Positions 62,125 through 64,000 of a DNA stretch of 64,000 bases are shown here, piece by piece. Position 1 is the first letter of the stretch, and every line of letters begins with the position of its first letter. The notes under the pieces were generated by a model that was not told where the DNA came from, did no database searches, and saw only the letters and a program-made list of their open reading frames with translations. A program made the translations under genes and the position numbers. The stretch is taken from positions 62,001-126,000 of the forward strand of contig NZ_JBFNQN010000003.1 in assembly GCF_040796495.1 (NCBI RefSeq), read 5' to 3'. The stretch is from Kineococcus endophyticus. GTDB taxonomy: Bacteria; Actinomycetota; Actinomycetes; Actinomycetales; Kineococcaceae.

Positions 62125-62815
62125 ACTCCGCGCGGTCCCACCCGCTCCAGCGGCTCTCCAGCCGCAACCCGGCGATCCTCGCCATGAGGTCGTACTCGGC
62201 CGGCCACGCGTACCGGTGGTGCGAGGCGAACCTCGACGCCGTCCCGTCGGGCCCGAACCGGACGTGGTGCGACGTCAGCCGACAGGCGACGAGGTCGTAG
62301 GTGTCGAATCCGAGGTGGTCGGGTGAGACGTCGAAGGGGCGGGCGGACTCCCCGGGCGGCAACCACTGCAGCTCCGGCAGACCGACCTCGACGAGGAACG
62401 CGCCGCCCGGCGCGAGGTGCCGGGCCGCGTTGACGAAGCACTCGACCTGCTCGTCCTGCTCCAGCAGGTTCGTGATCGTGTTGAACACCAGGTAGACGAG
62501 GGAGAACTCGCCGTCCACCCGGGTCGTCGCCATGTCCCCCTCGACCACCTCGACGGCGGGGGCCCCGGCCGCGGTCTTCGCGCGCAGTTCCGCGAGCATG
62601 TGGGGCGACAGTTCGACGCCCGCGACCGGCACCCCGCGGGCGGCCAGGGCGAGGCCGACACGACCCGTGCCGATCGCGAACTCCAGCGCCCGGCCGGTCC
62701 CCGCGAGGTCGGCCAGGACGTCGACCGTCGGCCCGAGGACCTCGGGGGCGAACATCCCGGTCGAGTCCTCGTCGTAGGTGCGGGCCACGTCAGGGCCCCA
62801 CAGGTCACCCGTCAC
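62075..62815 (-). CDS. Class I SAM-dependent methyltransferase
   Basis: The 246-residue protein has a Rossmann methyltransferase core: ALEFAIGTGRVGLALAARG (motif I), VAGVELSPHMLAEL (acidic residue), VVEGDMATTRV, and VYLVFNTITNLLEQDEQ. The FNTITNL stretch resembles small-molecule methyltransferases such as those in natural-product or toxin modification; the substrate is unknown. GTG 62815 lies 7 nt after a minus-strand -10-like TACCGT with no ribosome binding site. It is convergent with the aminotransferase gene. Confidence 0.8.
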   Translation of the reverse strand: MTGDLWGPDVARTYDEDSTGMFAPEVLGPTVDVLADLAGTGRALEFAIGTGRVGLALAARGVPVAGVELSPHMLAELRAKTAAGAPAVEVVEGDMATTRVDGEFSLVYLVFNTITNLLEQDEQVECFVNAARHLAPGGAFLVEVGLPELQWLPPGESARPFDVSPDHLGFDTYDLVACRLTSHHVRFGPDGTASRFASHHRYAWPAEYDLMARIAGLRLESRWSGWDRAEFTAASRSHVSIWRGTR

Positions 62816-62822
62816 GCCAGCG

Positions 62823-62828
62823 ACGGTA
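62823..62828 (-). promoter_or_regulatory. -10 element of a probable leaderless methyltransferase transcript
   Basis: On the minus strand TACCGT ends exactly 7 nt before the GTG at 62815. Confidence 0.55.
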
Positions 62829-62858
62829 GGCGCCCCCGCCGCCGGGTTCCAGGGAGTT

Positions 62859-63881
62859 TCAGCGCGGCCAGGCGAGGTCGGCCACGACGGGGGAGTGCGT
62901 GCTCCCGCCCGGCGCCCCCTCGAACGTGTCGACGGGGTCGAACCCGGCGACGAGCACGACGTCGACCCGTGCGAACCCCGGTGAGGCGCCGCGCGTGAGG
63001 CCGGGTTGCGTGCCGACGGCGCGGTGCGCGTCGAGGAGGCCGTGGGAGCGCAGTTCGCGCAGCGGCTCGTTGAACTCGGCGGAGTTCAGGTCGCCGGCCA
63101 CGACCACGGCCTGACCGGCGGCCCGGCGCTGCGCGGCGATCTCGGCGAACCGGTGCGCCTCGGCGACGCGGACGCGGGCCGCGTTCCCCGTCGACCCCGC
63201 GGGGCTGCGCGCGACGGCCCGCGCCGAGCAGAACAGGCAGGGCGAGGCCTGGTGCACCGAGACGACCGCCACGGGGCGCCCGTCCACGTCGAGCGTCACG
63301 ACGTCGGCGGGCCGGGCCCCGGCGGGCAGTCCCGTCACGGGGACGACGGACGTCAGGGGGAACCGCGACCACACGGCGTCGCCGTCGCCCTGGCTGCTCG
63401 TGGCGCTCCAGCTGCGGTAGGGGTACTGCGCCCCGTAGCGGGCCTCGTAACCGGCGCGCTGGTCGGGGGCGACCTCCTGCAGCGCCAGGACGTCCGGCGC
63501 GGCGGTGCGCACGAGCTCGGCCAGGCCCTCGGCCCCGCGGTGGCTGGAGGTGTTGAAGGTGGCGACGCGCAGGTCCCGGGCGCGGTCCACCGGGTCGACC
63601 CGGTGGAGCGCGTAGGGGACGAAGACCGCCCCGGCCGCCACGGCGGGCGCGGCGACGGCGGCGGCCGACCACCACCAGCGCGCCGCGGTCGTCACCGGGA
63701 CGAGGAGGAGGGCCGGCGCCAGCCACCAGAGCGCGAAGAGCCCGAGGACGTAGCCGACGGCGTGAGCGTCGGTGGACCCCAGGACGACCGCGAGGGCCAG
63801 GGTCGCGACCACGCCGTACCCGAGGACGAGGGCGTGCAGTGCGCGGCGCCACGTCGGGCGCCCGGAAGGCGTCGGTGGCAC
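62859..63881 (-). CDS. Membrane-anchored endonuclease/exonuclease/phosphatase (EEP) family protein
   Basis: The 340-residue protein has three N-terminal membrane helices (about 14-36, 41-62, 68-92) and a C-terminal EEP domain facing outside. Motifs are ATFNTSSHRG (Asn), LALQEVAPDQ (Glu), VVAGDLNSAEFNEPL (Asp and Asn), and THSPVVADL (His). Such proteins act as phosphodiesterases on nucleic acids, phospholipids or phosphoesters; the substrate is unknown. GTG 63881 is 12 nt downstream of the stop of the preceding partial gene, suggesting one operon. Confidence 0.85.
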   Translation of the reverse strand: MPPTPSGRPTWRRALHALVLGYGVVATLALAVVLGSTDAHAVGYVLGLFALWWLAPALLLVPVTTAARWWWSAAAVAAPAVAAGAVFVPYALHRVDPVDRARDLRVATFNTSSHRGAEGLAELVRTAAPDVLALQEVAPDQRAGYEARYGAQYPYRSWSATSSQGDGDAVWSRFPLTSVVPVTGLPAGARPADVVTLDVDGRPVAVVSVHQASPCLFCSARAVARSPAGSTGNAARVRVAEAHRFAEIAAQRRAAGQAVVVAGDLNSAEFNEPLRELRSHGLLDAHRAVGTQPGLTRGASPGFARVDVVLVAGFDPVDTFEGAPGGSTHSPVVADLAWPR

Positions 63882-63893
63882 CCCACCATCCTG

Positions 63894-64000
63894 CTACACG
63901 CGCGAGCCCGTCAGGGCCGGGACGGTGCGGCGGGTGGACGTCCGCAGCGCGTACAGCTCCTCGAAGCGCGCCAGCGTCACCCGCTCGTCGTGGCCGGCCG
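63894..64000 (-). CDS. C-terminal end of an unidentified protein (partial)
   Basis: On the minus strand a frame runs in from the window edge and stops with TAG at 63896-63894, encoding about 34 residues including ERVTLARFEELYALRTST and ending VPALTGSRV. Composition and third-position GC look coding, and it is followed at 12 nt by the EEP-family gene. The fragment is too short to name. Confidence 0.55.
   Translation of the reverse strand, partial: AGHDERVTLARFEELYALRTSTRRTVPALTGSRV

Overview
The window is chromosomal DNA of a very high-GC actinobacterium. Many genes start with GTG, many neighbours share stop/start overlaps (GTGA, TGATG), and the gene orders are typical of Actinobacteria. The gene set (bldG switch, tad pilus genes beside a helicase, chemoreceptor, tandem GGDEF-EAL proteins) would fit Kineosporiaceae such as Kineococcus. 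That placement is an inference from gene content; I could not run a search.

Layout. 0-5 kb: end of a tad/Flp pilus locus (TadA end, TadB, TadC, a DUF4244 pilin-like protein, two TadE-like proteins), facing an MrfA-like helicase. 5-18 kb: a conserved core block with bldG, a degenerate anti-sigma partner, hppA, a methyltransferase, topA, an MFS-thymidylate kinase fusion, holB and a secreted TAP-type hydrolase. 18-23 kb: an orphan NarL-type histidine kinase, then a compact module of XRE-cupin regulator, methyltransferase and thioredoxin-reductase-like flavoprotein, an alpha/beta hydrolase, tRNA-Thr(CGT) and a DedA protein. 23-29 kb: two tandem paralogous membrane GGDEF-EAL proteins. 29-34 kb: a zinc dehydrogenase, an unknown small protein, metY-metX and a small membrane protein. 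34-41 kb: a chemoreceptor, dctA with a divergent CitA/DcuS-type two-component system, an SMP-30-like protein, a small exported protein and a MerR regulator. 41-48 kb: NlpC/P60 hydrolase, ppa, dacB, a DUF2342 protease, tilS and hpt. 48-56 kb: Uma2, Smr, a biotin carboxylase/BCCP fusion and a 5-oxoprolinase operon (pxpBC fusion, DUF1445, pxpA, NRAMP transporter) facing a GntR regulator. 56-62 kb: ftsH, folE, folP, folB, folK, DUF3180 and an aminotransferase. 62-64 kb: methyltransferase, EEP-family protein and a partial gene.

The ppa-dacB-DUF2342-tilS-hpt block and the ftsH-fol block are, from memory, one conserved run in Actinobacteria. Here they are separated by about 8.2 kb holding the Uma2 and oxoprolinase genes, which I read as an accessory insertion.

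Two genome-style signals recur. First, nine genes have a TANNNT hexamer exactly 6-7 nt before the start codon, as expected of leaderless transcripts. Second, genes are separated by long GC-rich stem-loops without U-tracts; three of these share a TCGTTG...CAACGA outer arm. I found no insertion sequence, prophage, CRISPR array or rRNA. The most interesting candidate system is the XRE-cupin / methyltransferase / CxxCH flavoprotein module at 19.4-21.7 kb.
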